Shown: positions 35,928-44,337 of the stretch, piece after piece | Numbering within the stretch: the stretch's first letter is position 1 | Layout: each line of letters opens with the position of its first letter | Assembly: GCF_902833225.1 (NCBI RefSeq) | Contig: NZ_CADFEI010000016.1 | Coordinates: 62,001 to 126,000 of the forward strand | DNA from: Burkholderia sp. BCC1644 | GTDB taxonomy: Bacteria > Pseudomonadota > Gammaproteobacteria > Burkholderiales > Burkholderiaceae | Length of the DNA: 64,000 bases | Reading direction: 5' to 3' | The notes under the pieces: model-generated | The model's database searches: none | Seen by the model: the letters and a program-made list of their open reading frames with translations, nothing else | What the model was told of the DNA's origin: nothing | Position numbers and translations under genes: made by a program

Positions 35928-35944
35928 TATTTCTGGAAAATCGC

Positions 35945-36877
35945 ATGGATCGACTGGGCGATATCCGGCTGTTCGTCGAGGCGGCCGAACTGGGCAGCCT
36001 GTCCGCCGCCGGGCGCAAGCTGAATCTCACGCCGGCCGCCGCGAGCGCGCGCCTCGCCAAGCTCGAGGCGGCGGTCGCCACCCGGCTGTTCGACCGTTCG
36101 ACCCGGCAGTTGCGGCTCACCGACGAGGGCCGCCTGTACCTGAACGGCTGCCGGCAGGCGTTGCAGGCGCTCGACGACGCAAATGCGCTGCTGCAGGCCG
36201 GCCGCAACGTCGTCGGCGGCCGGGTGCGGCTGTCGGCGACGTCCGATTTCGGCCGCCGCCGGCTGCTCGACTGGCTCGACGAATTCACCGCACGCTACCC
36301 GGACGTGACCTTCTCGCTGACGGCGTCCGACTCGACGGTGAACCTGTGGCAGGACGAGATCGACCTCGCGATCCGTTTCGCCGCGCCGCCCGACGGCGCG
36401 CTGATCGCCCGCCGGCTCGCCGCGGACCGGCGCGTGCCGTGCGCGGCGCCGTCGTTCGTCGAACGCCATGGCATGCCGCGCGATCCGAACGATCTGGCCC
36501 GCTTTCCGTGCAACGTGATCACGGTGGCGTCCGGGCCGATGAACACGTGGCGCTTCACGCGCGGCGGCGACACGCAGACCTGCACGGTGCCGCTCGCCAC
36601 CGCGTTCGAGACCAACGACGGCGGCCTCGCCCGCGAGTGGGCGCTGCGCGGCCACGGCATCGTGCTGAACTCGATCTGGGATGTCGCCGACGACATCCGC
36701 GCCGGGCGGCTCAAGGTCCTGCTGCCCGACTGGCGGCACCAGAGCGCGCCGCTGCACGCGATCTATCCCGGCAAGCGCTACATGGCGCCGCGCGTGCGCG
36801 TGCTGCTCGACTTCCTTGCCGAACGCTTCGCGCGCGAGGAAGCCGCGCACGACGACCTGCTGAATGCGTGCCGCTGA
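35945..36877 (+). CDS. LysR-family transcriptional regulator
   Basis: A 310-residue LysR protein. HTH residues 1-60 (LGDIRLFVEAAELGSLSAAG, then LTPAAASARLAKLEAAV) and a typical effector domain with DEIDLAIRFAAPPDGALIARRL. This belongs to the CrgA/AaeR-like branch. ATG at 35945 is 17 bp after an inverted repeat. Divergent from an MFS exporter gene, which is the likely target. Effector unknown. Confidence 0.92.
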   Translation: MDRLGDIRLFVEAAELGSLSAAGRKLNLTPAAASARLAKLEAAVATRLFDRSTRQLRLTDEGRLYLNGCRQALQALDDANALLQAGRNVVGGRVRLSATSDFGRRRLLDWLDEFTARYPDVTFSLTASDSTVNLWQDEIDLAIRFAAPPDGALIARRLAADRRVPCAAPSFVERHGMPRDPNDLARFPCNVITVASGPMNTWRFTRGGDTQTCTVPLATAFETNDGGLAREWALRGHGIVLNSIWDVADDIRAGRLKVLLPDWRHQSAPLHAIYPGKRYMAPRVRVLLDFLAERFAREEAAHDDLLNACR

Positions 36878-36967
36878 CGGCCGGCGCGCCGCCCTTCAAG
36901 GGTCCGAACCCGCCGATCGACGTCGCACAGCCGCAACCCGGCGCCGGCCCAGGGCAGCGCGAAAAGC

Positions 36968-36973
36968 TATAAT
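36968..36973 (+). promoter_or_regulatory. Consensus -10 hexamer upstream of miaB
   Basis: A perfect TATAAT, rare in this GC-rich sequence, 118 bp upstream of the miaB ATG. No convincing -35 hexamer is visible at the usual spacing. Confidence 0.4.
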
Positions 36974-37091
36974 GGAAGGCTTTCCCGACGGCTTTTCCTG
37001 CTCGATGCGCGCCATCCGCGTGCAGCGCACGACCGTCCCGATTCACCCTTGACGACGCCCCCAGGTCAACCACTGCGAACGGCGAATCCCC

Positions 37092-38465
37092 ATGACCAAG
37101 AAAGTTTACGTAAAGACCTTCGGCTGCCAGATGAACGAGTACGACTCGGACAAGATGGTGGACGTGCTCAACGCCTCCGAAGGCCTCGAAAAGACCGACA
37201 CGCCGGAAGACGCGGACATCATCCTGTTCAACACGTGCTCGGTGCGTGAAAAGGCGCAGGAGAAGGTGTTCTCCGATCTCGGCCGCGTGCGCGAGCTGAA
37301 GGAAGCGAAGCCCGGCCTGCTGATCGGCGTCGGCGGCTGCGTCGCGAGCCAGGAAGGCGCGTCGATCGTGTCGCGCGCCCCGTACGTCGACCTCGTGTTC
37401 GGCCCGCAAACCCTGCACCGCCTGCCGCAGATGATCGACGCGCGCCGCGAGAGCGGCCGCGCGCAGGTCGACATCTCGTTCCCCGAAATCGAAAAGTTCG
37501 ACCACCTGCCGCCCGCGCGCGTCGAGGGGCCGACCGCGTTCGTGTCGATCATGGAAGGCTGCTCGAAGTACTGCAGCTACTGCGTGGTGCCGTACACGCG
37601 CGGCGATGAAGTGTCGCGCCCGCTCGACGACGTGCTGACCGAAGTGGCCGGCCTCGCCGACCAGGGCGTGCGCGAAGTCACGCTGCTCGGCCAGAACGTG
37701 AACGCGTACCGCGGCGCGCTGGCGGCCGGCTCGTCGGAAATCGCCGATTTCGCGACGCTGATCGAATACGTCGCCGACATCCCCGGCATCGAGCGGATCC
37801 GCTATACGACGTCGCATCCGAAGGAATTCACGCAGCGCCTGATCGACACCTACGCGAAGGTGCCGAAGCTCGTGAGCCACCTGCACCTGCCCGTCCAGCA
37901 CGGCTCCGACCGCATCCTGATGGCGATGAAGCGCGGCTACACGGTGCTCGAATACAAGTCGGTGATCCGCAAGCTGCGCGCGATCCGCCCCGACCTGTCG
38001 CTGTCGACCGACATGATCGTCGGCTTCCCCGGCGAGACCGAGGACGATTTCGACAAGATGATGGCGCTGGTGCACGACATGAGCTACGACACGAGCTTCT
38101 CGTTCATCTACAGCCCGCGCCCCGGCACGCCGGCCGCGAACCTGCACGACGACACGCCGCGCGAAGTGAAGCTCAAACGCCTGCAACATCTGCAGGCGAC
38201 CATCGAGGAGAACGTCGCGCGCATCAGCCAGTCGATGGTCGGGAAGGTCGAGCGGATCCTCGTCGAGGGCCCGTCGCGCAAGGACCCGAACGAACTCGCG
38301 GGCCGCACCGAGAACAACCGGGTCGTGAATTTCCCGGCGCCGCTCGCGTCGCACCCGCGCCTGATCGGCCAGATGATCGACGTGAAGATCAACCATGCGT
38401 ACCCGCATTCGCTGCGCGGCGAACTCGTGCTCGTCAGCGACGACGCGAGCGCGGCCACCCACTAA
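37092..38465 (+). CDS. miaB: tRNA-2-methylthio-N6-isopentenyladenosine-37 synthase
   Basis: Radical-SAM methylthiotransferase modifying tRNA A37; cytoplasmic. The 457-residue product has the N-terminal UPF0004 cluster Cys12, Cys49 and Cys83, the radical-SAM motif Cys157-x3-Cys161-x2-Cys164 (CSKYCSYC) and a C-terminal TRAM domain ([18 protein letters not shown] ... [11 protein letters not shown]). First of the conserved miaB-phoH-ybeY series. ATG at 37092 matches the family N-terminus. Confidence 0.97.
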   Translation: MTKKVYVKTFGCQMNEYDSDKMVDVLNASEGLEKTDTPEDADIILFNTCSVREKAQEKVFSDLGRVRELKEAKPGLLIGVGGCVASQEGASIVSRAPYVDLVFGPQTLHRLPQMIDARRESGRAQVDISFPEIEKFDHLPPARVEGPTAFVSIMEGCSKYCSYCVVPYTRGDEVSRPLDDVLTEVAGLADQGVREVTLLGQNVNAYRGALAAGSSEIADFATLIEYVADIPGIERIRYTTSHPKEFTQRLIDTYAKVPKLVSHLHLPVQHGSDRILMAMKRGYTVLEYKSVIRKLRAIRPDLSLSTDMIVGFPGETEDDFDKMMALVHDMSYDTSFSFIYSPRPGTPAANLHDDTPREVKLKRLQHLQATIEENVARISQSMVGKVERILVEGPSRKDPNELAGRTENNRVVNFPAPLASHPRLIGQMIDVKINHAYPHSLRGELVLVSDDASAATH

Positions 38466-38494
38466 TTGACGCTCAACAGGAGCCCGACGCTACT

Positions 38495-39541
38495 TTGAAG
38501 ACCGTCCAAGCACTGGAATTCACTGCCCCGCGCGATGACAATGCGCGCCTCGCCAATCTCTGCGGCCCGCTCGACGAGAACCTGCGGCAGATCGAACAGG
38601 CGCTCGACGTCACGCTCGCGCGGCGCGGCCACCGGATCACGATCCGCGGGCGCGGCGCCAAGCTCGCGCTCGCCGCGCTCGAAAACTTCTACAACCGTGC
38701 GCGCGATCCGCTGTCGGTCGACGACATCCAACTCGCGCTGGTCGAGGTGCGCCACACGACCGGCAACGGCCGCCAGGACACGCTCGACGTGCGCTTCCGC
38801 GGCGACCCCGACCATCCGTTCGACGAGCCCGTCGTGCAGCTCGACGCCAGCGAGCCGGACGAAGAACCCGCGCCGAAGCTGTACACGCGGCGCGCCGACC
38901 TGCGCGGCCGTACGCCCGCGCAGCGCGAGTACCTGAAGCAGATCCTGTCGCACGACGTGACGTTCGGCATCGGGCCGGCCGGTACCGGCAAGACCTACCT
39001 CGCGGTCGCCTGCGCGGTCGACGCGCTCGAGCGCGACCAGGTCAAGCGGATCGTGCTGACGCGCCCGGCCGTCGAAGCCGGCGAGCGGCTCGGCTTCCTG
39101 CCGGGCGATCTCGCGCAGAAGGTCGATCCGTACCTGCGCCCGCTGTACGACGCGCTGTACGACCTGCTCGGCTTCGACAAGACCGCGAAGATGTTCGAGC
39201 GCCAGATGATCGAGATCGCACCGCTCGCGTACATGCGCGGCCGCACGCTGAATCACGCGTTCATCATCCTCGACGAGGCGCAGAACACGACGCCCGAGCA
39301 GATGAAGATGTTCCTCACGCGGATCGGCTTCGGCTCGAAGGCCGTCGTGACCGGCGACACGAGCCAGGTCGACCTGCCGCGCGGCCACAAGAGCGGCCTC
39401 GTCGAAGCGCAGCAGGTGCTCGGCGGCGTGCGCGGCATCGCACTCACGCGCTTCACGAGCGCGGACGTCGTGCGCCACCCGCTCGTCGCACGCATCGTCG
39501 AGGCGTACGACGAGTTCCACGCGCAGCACCAGGACGGCTGA
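38495..39541 (+). CDS. ybeZ: PhoH-family ATPase (YbeZ)
   Basis: A 348-residue cytoplasmic P-loop ATPase linked to YbeY in rRNA maturation and ribosome quality control. Walker A GPAGTGKT (160-167), Walker B with DEAQ (260-263) and [12 protein letters not shown] are present. A TTG start at 38495, 12 bases after AGGAG, is used because the frame has no closer ATG or GTG and the N-terminus matches relatives. It starts 29 bp after miaB, so the two are co-transcribed. Confidence 0.93.
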   Translation: MKTVQALEFTAPRDDNARLANLCGPLDENLRQIEQALDVTLARRGHRITIRGRGAKLALAALENFYNRARDPLSVDDIQLALVEVRHTTGNGRQDTLDVRFRGDPDHPFDEPVVQLDASEPDEEPAPKLYTRRADLRGRTPAQREYLKQILSHDVTFGIGPAGTGKTYLAVACAVDALERDQVKRIVLTRPAVEAGERLGFLPGDLAQKVDPYLRPLYDALYDLLGFDKTAKMFERQMIEIAPLAYMRGRTLNHAFIILDEAQNTTPEQMKMFLTRIGFGSKAVVTGDTSQVDLPRGHKSGLVEAQQVLGGVRGIALTRFTSADVVRHPLVARIVEAYDEFHAQHQDG

Positions 39542-39576
39542 CGGGCGGCGCCCGCGCGCGCTGCCCTGGCCTGCCG

Positions 39577-39611
39577 GCCCGGCCCGCCACACGGCGCGCC
39601 GGGCTTTTTTT
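39577..39611 (+). terminator. Rho-independent terminator after phoH
   Basis: A 12-bp stem with one mismatch (39577-39588 with 39593-39604), loop ACAC, followed by seven T. It lies 35 bp after the phoH stop, so ybeY probably also has its own promoter. Confidence 0.88.
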
Positions 39612-39642
39612 CGCCCGTTCGAATTCGGGTGGGATCGGCCGT

Positions 39643-39654
39643 TTGGTGTATCCT
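39643..39654 (+). promoter_or_regulatory. TTGGTGTATCCT promoter-like element upstream of ybeY
   Basis: TTGGTGTATCCT with a possible -10 TATCCT, 27 bp before the ybeY ATG. The same 12-mer occurs upstream of corC (41584-41595). Confidence 0.4.
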
Positions 39655-39681
39655 CAACGCGTCCCAATCGCCGTACGCGTC

Positions 39682-40458
39682 ATGAAATCCTCTCGTTCCC
39701 GCAAGTCCGGTCGCGCCCAGTCCGCCGCGCCCGAATCCCCCCGTCTTTCGCTGTTCGACGCGAAGGGCAAGGCCCGTACCGTCAACGCACAAGGGCTGCG
39801 GATCGACTTCCCGGACGGTCGCAGCCTGATGTTCGACCTGTCGGGCAGTTCGGGCGACGCGGCCGTCGCGATCGTCGCGCAGCACAACGACCCGGCGATG
39901 CGCGCGAAGCTCGCGCTGCAGCCCGAGCACTACGACAGCGTGACGCTGCACGTGGGCGCCGAGCTCGCGCCGCGCGAAGACGACGTCGACGACGAACCGC
40001 GCGCGCTGGAACTCGACCTGTCCGTGCAGTACGGCGACGAGATCACGAGCGAGATGCGCAAGACGCTGCCCAAGCGCAAGCTGATCGCCGAATGGATCGA
40101 GCCGGCGCTGTTCGCGAGCGCGCAGCTCACCGTGCGCTTCGTCGGCGAAGACGAAGGCCGCACGCTGAACGCCGGCTACCGCCACAAGGACTACCCGACC
40201 AACGTGCTGACCTTCGCGTACGACGCGACGCCCGACGGCACCGTGATCGGCGACCTCGTGCTGTGCTGCCCGGTCGTCGAGAAGGAAGCGCACGAACAGG
40301 GCAAGCCGCTCACGGCCCACTACGCGCACCTGCTGGTGCACGGCGCGCTGCACGCGCAGGGCTACGACCACGAGACGAGCGACGAAGACGCGGCCGAGAT
40401 GGAAGCGCTCGAAGTCGACATCCTCGCGAAGCTGGGCTTCCCGAACCCCTACCAGTAA
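39682..40458 (+). CDS. ybeY: Endoribonuclease YbeY with an N-terminal extension
   Basis: Zinc-dependent RNase for 16S rRNA 3' maturation and ribosome quality control. The catalytic [11 protein letters not shown] signature is in the C-terminal half. The product is 258 aa; typical YbeY is about 150-185. The YbeY domain begins near residue 107 ([13 protein letters not shown]), and the first 105 residues form an extra region with [16 protein letters not shown] and [15 protein letters not shown], probably a small beta-rich domain, followed by an acidic linker. ATG at 39682 is used; a later start may exist, but none is well supported. Confidence 0.9.
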   Translation: MKSSRSRKSGRAQSAAPESPRLSLFDAKGKARTVNAQGLRIDFPDGRSLMFDLSGSSGDAAVAIVAQHNDPAMRAKLALQPEHYDSVTLHVGAELAPREDDVDDEPRALELDLSVQYGDEITSEMRKTLPKRKLIAEWIEPALFASAQLTVRFVGEDEGRTLNAGYRHKDYPTNVLTFAYDATPDGTVIGDLVLCCPVVEKEAHEQGKPLTAHYAHLLVHGALHAQGYDHETSDEDAAEMEALEVDILAKLGFPNPYQ

Positions 40459-40470
40459 GCCTTCAGTACG

Positions 40471-41103
40471 ATGCGCAACGCCGCGATGCTCCCGTCCGCC
40501 TACCCGCCCGCGATCGGCGACGGGCGACTGCTGACGGAAGACGAGCTCGCGGCCTCGCTCGCGCACACGATGCGCGACTGGGACGGCCGGCAGGACCTCT
40601 GGCTGTTCGGTTATGGCTCGCTGATCTGGAACCCCGGTCTGCCGACCGTCGCCGCCGTGCGCGGCAAGGTGCACGGCTACCACCGCGGGCTGTACCTGTG
40701 GTCGCGCGTGAACCGCGGCACGCCCGAACGCCCGGGCCTCGTACTCGCGCTCGATCGCGGCGGCTCGTGCTCGGGCATTGCATTCCGGCTGTCGGGCCCG
40801 ACCGCGCAACCGCACCTCGAGACGCTCTGGAAGCGCGAGATGCCGATGGGGTCGTACCGGCCCGCCTGGCTGCCTTGCTCGCTCGAGAACGGCGAACGCG
40901 TGAACGCGCTCGCCTTCGTGATGCGCCGCGACGTACCGACCTATACGGGCAAGCTGTCCGACCCGATCGTGAAGGAAGTGTTCAGCTGCGCGACCGGCCG
41001 CTACGGCACGACGCTCGACTACGTGAGCCGCACGGTCGACGCGCTGCGCGCGAGCGGCATCCCCGATCGCGCACTCGAAGGGCTGCTCGCGCGATGCCGG
41101 TGA
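40471..41103 (+). CDS. ChaC-like gamma-glutamylcyclotransferase
   Basis: A 210-residue protein of the ChaC group, which releases 5-oxoproline from glutathione. The substrate-binding signature YGSLIWNPG is at about residues 48-56, HGYHRGLYLWS follows, and the catalytic Glu is expected in REMPMGSY (Glu128 region). Follows ybeY by 12 bp, so it is probably in the same transcript. Assignment by family; activity on glutathione not shown. Confidence 0.9.
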   Translation: MRNAAMLPSAYPPAIGDGRLLTEDELAASLAHTMRDWDGRQDLWLFGYGSLIWNPGLPTVAAVRGKVHGYHRGLYLWSRVNRGTPERPGLVLALDRGGSCSGIAFRLSGPTAQPHLETLWKREMPMGSYRPAWLPCSLENGERVNALAFVMRRDVPTYTGKLSDPIVKEVFSCATGRYGTTLDYVSRTVDALRASGIPDRALEGLLARCR

Positions 41104-41173
41104 CGCGACCCGACGCCCGGCTTGCCGTCACGCGAAACCGCGCTGCCCGCGCATTCGAACGAGGTTCCCGCCG

Positions 41174-41323
41174 ATGAAACCGTCACGCTGGTCGCGCTGC
41201 AAGGTCGCCGCGCTGCTCGTCGCCGCGAGCGTCGCGCTGTCCGGCTGCGGCATCCTCGGCTGCGGCGGCGCCGCGACCAACGGTGCGGCCGCCGGCGGGT
41301 GCTCGGCCGGCATGCGCTTCTGA
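41174..41323 (+). CDS. Tiny lipoprotein, 49 aa
   Basis: Starts MKPSRWSRCKVAALLVAASV with lipobox LSGC, predicted lipidated Cys25, and a Gly/Ala/Cys-rich mature tail (GILGCGGAATNGAAAGGCSAGMRF region). GAGGTT lies upstream of the ATG at 41174. No domain. The lipoprotein signal and the clean stop make it likely real. Function unknown. Confidence 0.6.
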   Translation: MKPSRWSRCKVAALLVAASVALSGCGILGCGGAATNGAAAGGCSAGMRF

Positions 41324-41642
41324 GCCCGCTTCCGCCCCCGTCTTCGGCGGCAATCGCATGCGGCAGATTGCCGCCGGCGCTAACCGGACGGCCGGCCGCT
41401 TCCCCGCGTCGGGCCGGCCCATCCTGCCCGGACCCGCTTTTTTGCCGCTGCTGCGCCTTCGCCCTTTTCTGAGATAGGATGGACCCGAGGACGATGTCGC
41501 GCCCGGCGCGGCCGTCCGCGAGCGGGGCCCGCGAGCAGCCCGCCCTGGCCGTACGGCCGGGGTGACACGGTCGCGTCGTGCCCTTGGTGTATCCTTGCCT
41601 ACTCCGTGACAGCGCGCTCCGGCATGACCCGGGCGCACCACC
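41324..41642. other. 319-bp intergenic region upstream of corC
   Basis: No supported gene. The repeated promoter-like 12-mer lies near the right end (41584-41595); a GATAGGAT sequence at 41472-41480 is another weak -10-like site. Otherwise GC-rich and featureless. Confidence 0.4.
41584..41595 (+). promoter_or_regulatory. TTGGTGTATCCT promoter-like element upstream of corC
   Basis: Identical 12-mer to that at 39643-39654, here 47 bp before the corC ATG. Confidence 0.4.
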
Positions 41643-42530
41643 ATGAACGATTCGTATCCCAGTCGTAAGCTAACCGACAAACCGCAAGAAAAGCGCTCGC
41701 TGCTCGAGCGCCTGACCGACTTCATCTCGCCCGAGCCCGAATCCCGCGGCGAGTTGCTGGAAATCCTCCAGGACGCCCACGAACGCAACCTGATCGACGC
41801 CGACTCGCTGTCGATGATCGAAGGCGTGTTCCAGGTATCCGATCTGTGCGCCCGCGACATCATGGTGCCGCGCGCGCAGATGGACGCGATCAACATCGCC
41901 GACAAGCCCGAGGATTTCATCCCGTTCGTCCTCGAAAAAGCGCACTCGCGCTACCCCGTGTACGAGGAGAACCGCGACAACGTCATCGGCGTGCTGCTCG
42001 CGAAGGATCTGCTGCGTTTTTACGCCGAGGAAGAGTTCGACGTGCGCGGGATGCTGCGCCCGGCCGTGTTTATCCCGGAATCGAAGCGCCTGAACGTGCT
42101 GCTCCACGACTTCCGCGTGAACCGCAACCACCTGGCGATCGTCGTCGACGAATACGGCGGCGTCGCAGGCCTGATCACGATCGAGGACGTGCTCGAACAG
42201 ATCGTCGGCGACATCGAGGACGAATACGACTTCGACGAGGAAGCCGGCAACATCATCTCGGGGCCGGACGGCCGCTTCCGCGTGCGCGCGCTCACCGAGA
42301 TCGAACAGTTCAACGAGGCGTTCGGCACCGATTTCCCCGACGACGAAGTCGACACGATCGGCGGCCTGATCACCCATCATTTCGGACGCGTGCCGCACCG
42401 CGGCGAGAAGCTGCAGCTCGGCAATCTCGTGTTCGAGATCCAGCGCGGCGATGCGCGCCAGGTGCATGTGCTGCTGGTGCGCCGCAATCCGCTCGCCAGC
42501 CGTCGCGCCGAAACCTCGCACGAAGACTGA
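41643..42530 (+). CDS. corC: CorC/HlyC-type CBS-domain protein
   Basis: A 295-residue protein: tandem CBS domains at about 65-190 (ARDIMVPRAQMDAI; NHLAIVVDEYGGVAGLITIEDVLEQIVGDIEDEYD) and the CorC_HlyC transporter-associated domain at about 205-285. No transmembrane segment; the family is linked to magnesium/cobalt efflux and envelope integrity. It is 52 bp ahead of lnt, a conserved arrangement. Precise role inferred from family. Confidence 0.93.
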   Translation: MNDSYPSRKLTDKPQEKRSLLERLTDFISPEPESRGELLEILQDAHERNLIDADSLSMIEGVFQVSDLCARDIMVPRAQMDAINIADKPEDFIPFVLEKAHSRYPVYEENRDNVIGVLLAKDLLRFYAEEEFDVRGMLRPAVFIPESKRLNVLLHDFRVNRNHLAIVVDEYGGVAGLITIEDVLEQIVGDIEDEYDFDEEAGNIISGPDGRFRVRALTEIEQFNEAFGTDFPDDEVDTIGGLITHHFGRVPHRGEKLQLGNLVFEIQRGDARQVHVLLVRRNPLASRRAETSHED

Positions 42531-42582
42531 CCGTTCCGCGCCAGCCGCGTTTCCTTCAACCGCTCGCCCACTTCCGCTTCAC

Positions 42583-44283
42583 ATGGACGATCCGATCCCG
42601 TCCCGCCCGGCTGGCGGCCTCCTCGCGCCGGCGCCCGGCCGCACGCTGCCGCGCTGGCACTACCCGGCCGCGCTGCTCGCCGGCGCCGCCAATACGATCA
42701 GCTTCGCACCGACGCCGCACGGCGGCTGGCTGCAACTCGTCGTATTCGTCTGGTTTTTCGCGCAGCTGACGCGCACGTCGAGCTGGCGCGGCGCCGCGCT
42801 CACCGGCGGCGCGTTCGGCTTCGGCAACTTCATCAGCGGCATCTGGTGGCTCTACATCAGCATGCACGTGTACGGCGAGATGGCCGCGCCGCTCGCGGGC
42901 GGCGCGCTCGTGCTGTTCGCGCTGTACCTGTCGCTGTATCCGGCGTTCTCGGCCGGGCTGTGGTCGTTCTGCGCGGGTCATGCGTGGCATCGCCGCACAC
43001 CCGACCCGCGCCCGTTCTCGCCCACCTGGCACGGCGCGTTCGCGTTCGCGAGCGCGTGGGCTTTCGGCGAATGGCTGCGCGGCACGCTGTTCACCGGCTT
43101 CCCGTGGCTCGCCAGCGGCTACCCGCAGGTCGACGGCCCGTTCGCGGGCTTCGCGCCGGTGGTCGGCGTGTACGGGATCGCTTGGGTGCTCGCGCTGTTC
43201 GCTGCGCTGGTCGTGCAGGCGCTCGCCGCCGCACGCCCGTCGCCCGCGCGTGACCGCGGCCCCGACAGTGCGGGCGGCAATGCGCGCGTGCGCATCGCCG
43301 CGCCGGCCGGCGTGGCGGTCGCGCTCATCGCGGCCGGCCTCGGGCTGTCGCAGGTCACGTGGACTGTGCCCGCGAATGCACCGCTCACCGTGCGGCTGCT
43401 GCAAGGCAACGTGAAGCAGGACATCAAGTTCGAGCAGGAAGGCATCGACGCCGCGATCAAGATGTACCAGCAGATGATCGTCGAAAAGCCGGCCGACCTG
43501 ATCGTCACGCCGGAGACCGCGATCGCGGTGATGATCCAGGAGCTGCCCGAGCCGTTCGCCGTCGCGATCCGCAAGTTCAGCGACACGACGGGTTCGGCCG
43601 TGCTGTTCGGCGCGGTCGGCGCGTCGGTGACCGAGGACGGCCACTACGTCGACTATACGAACAGCCTGTACGGCGTGACGCCGAACTCGCGCGACATCTA
43701 TCACTACGACAAGCACCATCTCGTGCCCTTCGGTGAATTCATCCCGTGGGGCTTCCGGTGGTTCGTCAACCTGATGAAGATGCCGCTCGGCGATTTCGCG
43801 CGCGGCGCGCCGGTGCAGAAGCCGTTCCTCGTGCACAACCAGCCGGTGATGGCCGACATCTGCTACGAGGACTTGTTCGGCGAGGAAATCGCCGCGACGA
43901 TCCGCGACAATCCGCAGCCGCCGGGCGTGCTCGTCAACGTGACGAACCTCGCGTGGTTCGGCGACACGATCGCGCTCGACCAGCACCTGCAGATCGCGCG
44001 GATGCGCTCGCTCGAAACGGGCCGGCCGATGCTGCGCTCGACCAACACGGGGATGACGGCCGCGATCGATGCGCACGGGCGCGTGCTCGGCCAGCTGAAG
44101 CCGTTCACGATCGGCTCGCTGGATGTGCGGATCGAGGGCACGAGCGGCTTCACGCCTTACGTGACGAGCGGCAACAACATCGTGCTCGCGGTGTCGTTCG
44201 TGCTGCTGGCGTTCGGCTTCACGTTCGGGCCGGGGCTGCGCCGGCGCAACGGCCGGAAGAGCGGCGACGACAAGCCCGAATGA
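42583..44283 (+). CDS. lnt: Apolipoprotein N-acyltransferase
   Basis: Adds the third acyl chain to lipoproteins in the inner membrane. The 566-residue product has about six N-terminal helices and a nitrilase-like periplasmic domain with the catalytic triad Glu311 (VTPETA), Lys377 (YDKHHL) and Cys427 (DICYEDLF). The ATG at 42583 gives the usual short N-terminal tail; the longer frame overlaps corC and is rejected. Co-transcribed with corC. Confidence 0.96.
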   Translation: MDDPIPSRPAGGLLAPAPGRTLPRWHYPAALLAGAANTISFAPTPHGGWLQLVVFVWFFAQLTRTSSWRGAALTGGAFGFGNFISGIWWLYISMHVYGEMAAPLAGGALVLFALYLSLYPAFSAGLWSFCAGHAWHRRTPDPRPFSPTWHGAFAFASAWAFGEWLRGTLFTGFPWLASGYPQVDGPFAGFAPVVGVYGIAWVLALFAALVVQALAAARPSPARDRGPDSAGGNARVRIAAPAGVAVALIAAGLGLSQVTWTVPANAPLTVRLLQGNVKQDIKFEQEGIDAAIKMYQQMIVEKPADLIVTPETAIAVMIQELPEPFAVAIRKFSDTTGSAVLFGAVGASVTEDGHYVDYTNSLYGVTPNSRDIYHYDKHHLVPFGEFIPWGFRWFVNLMKMPLGDFARGAPVQKPFLVHNQPVMADICYEDLFGEEIAATIRDNPQPPGVLVNVTNLAWFGDTIALDQHLQIARMRSLETGRPMLRSTNTGMTAAIDAHGRVLGQLKPFTIGSLDVRIEGTSGFTPYVTSGNNIVLAVSFVLLAFGFTFGPGLRRRNGRKSGDDKPE

Positions 44284-44337
44284 GGCAAACGGCCGCCGCT
44301 GCGCGCGGCGGCCGATGACCGCGGCGCGGCAGGCCGC

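Noticed and set aside
35801-36850. Extension of the MFS frame on the minus strand through the LysR gene
   Set aside because: The extra 350 residues are antisense to the LysR gene and have no family resemblance; a good ribosome site supports the start at 35800.
44290-44314. 10-bp perfect GC hairpin between lnt and the TPR gene as a terminator
   Set aside because: No T-tract on either strand; position between convergent genes is suggestive, but I do not count it as a firm terminator.
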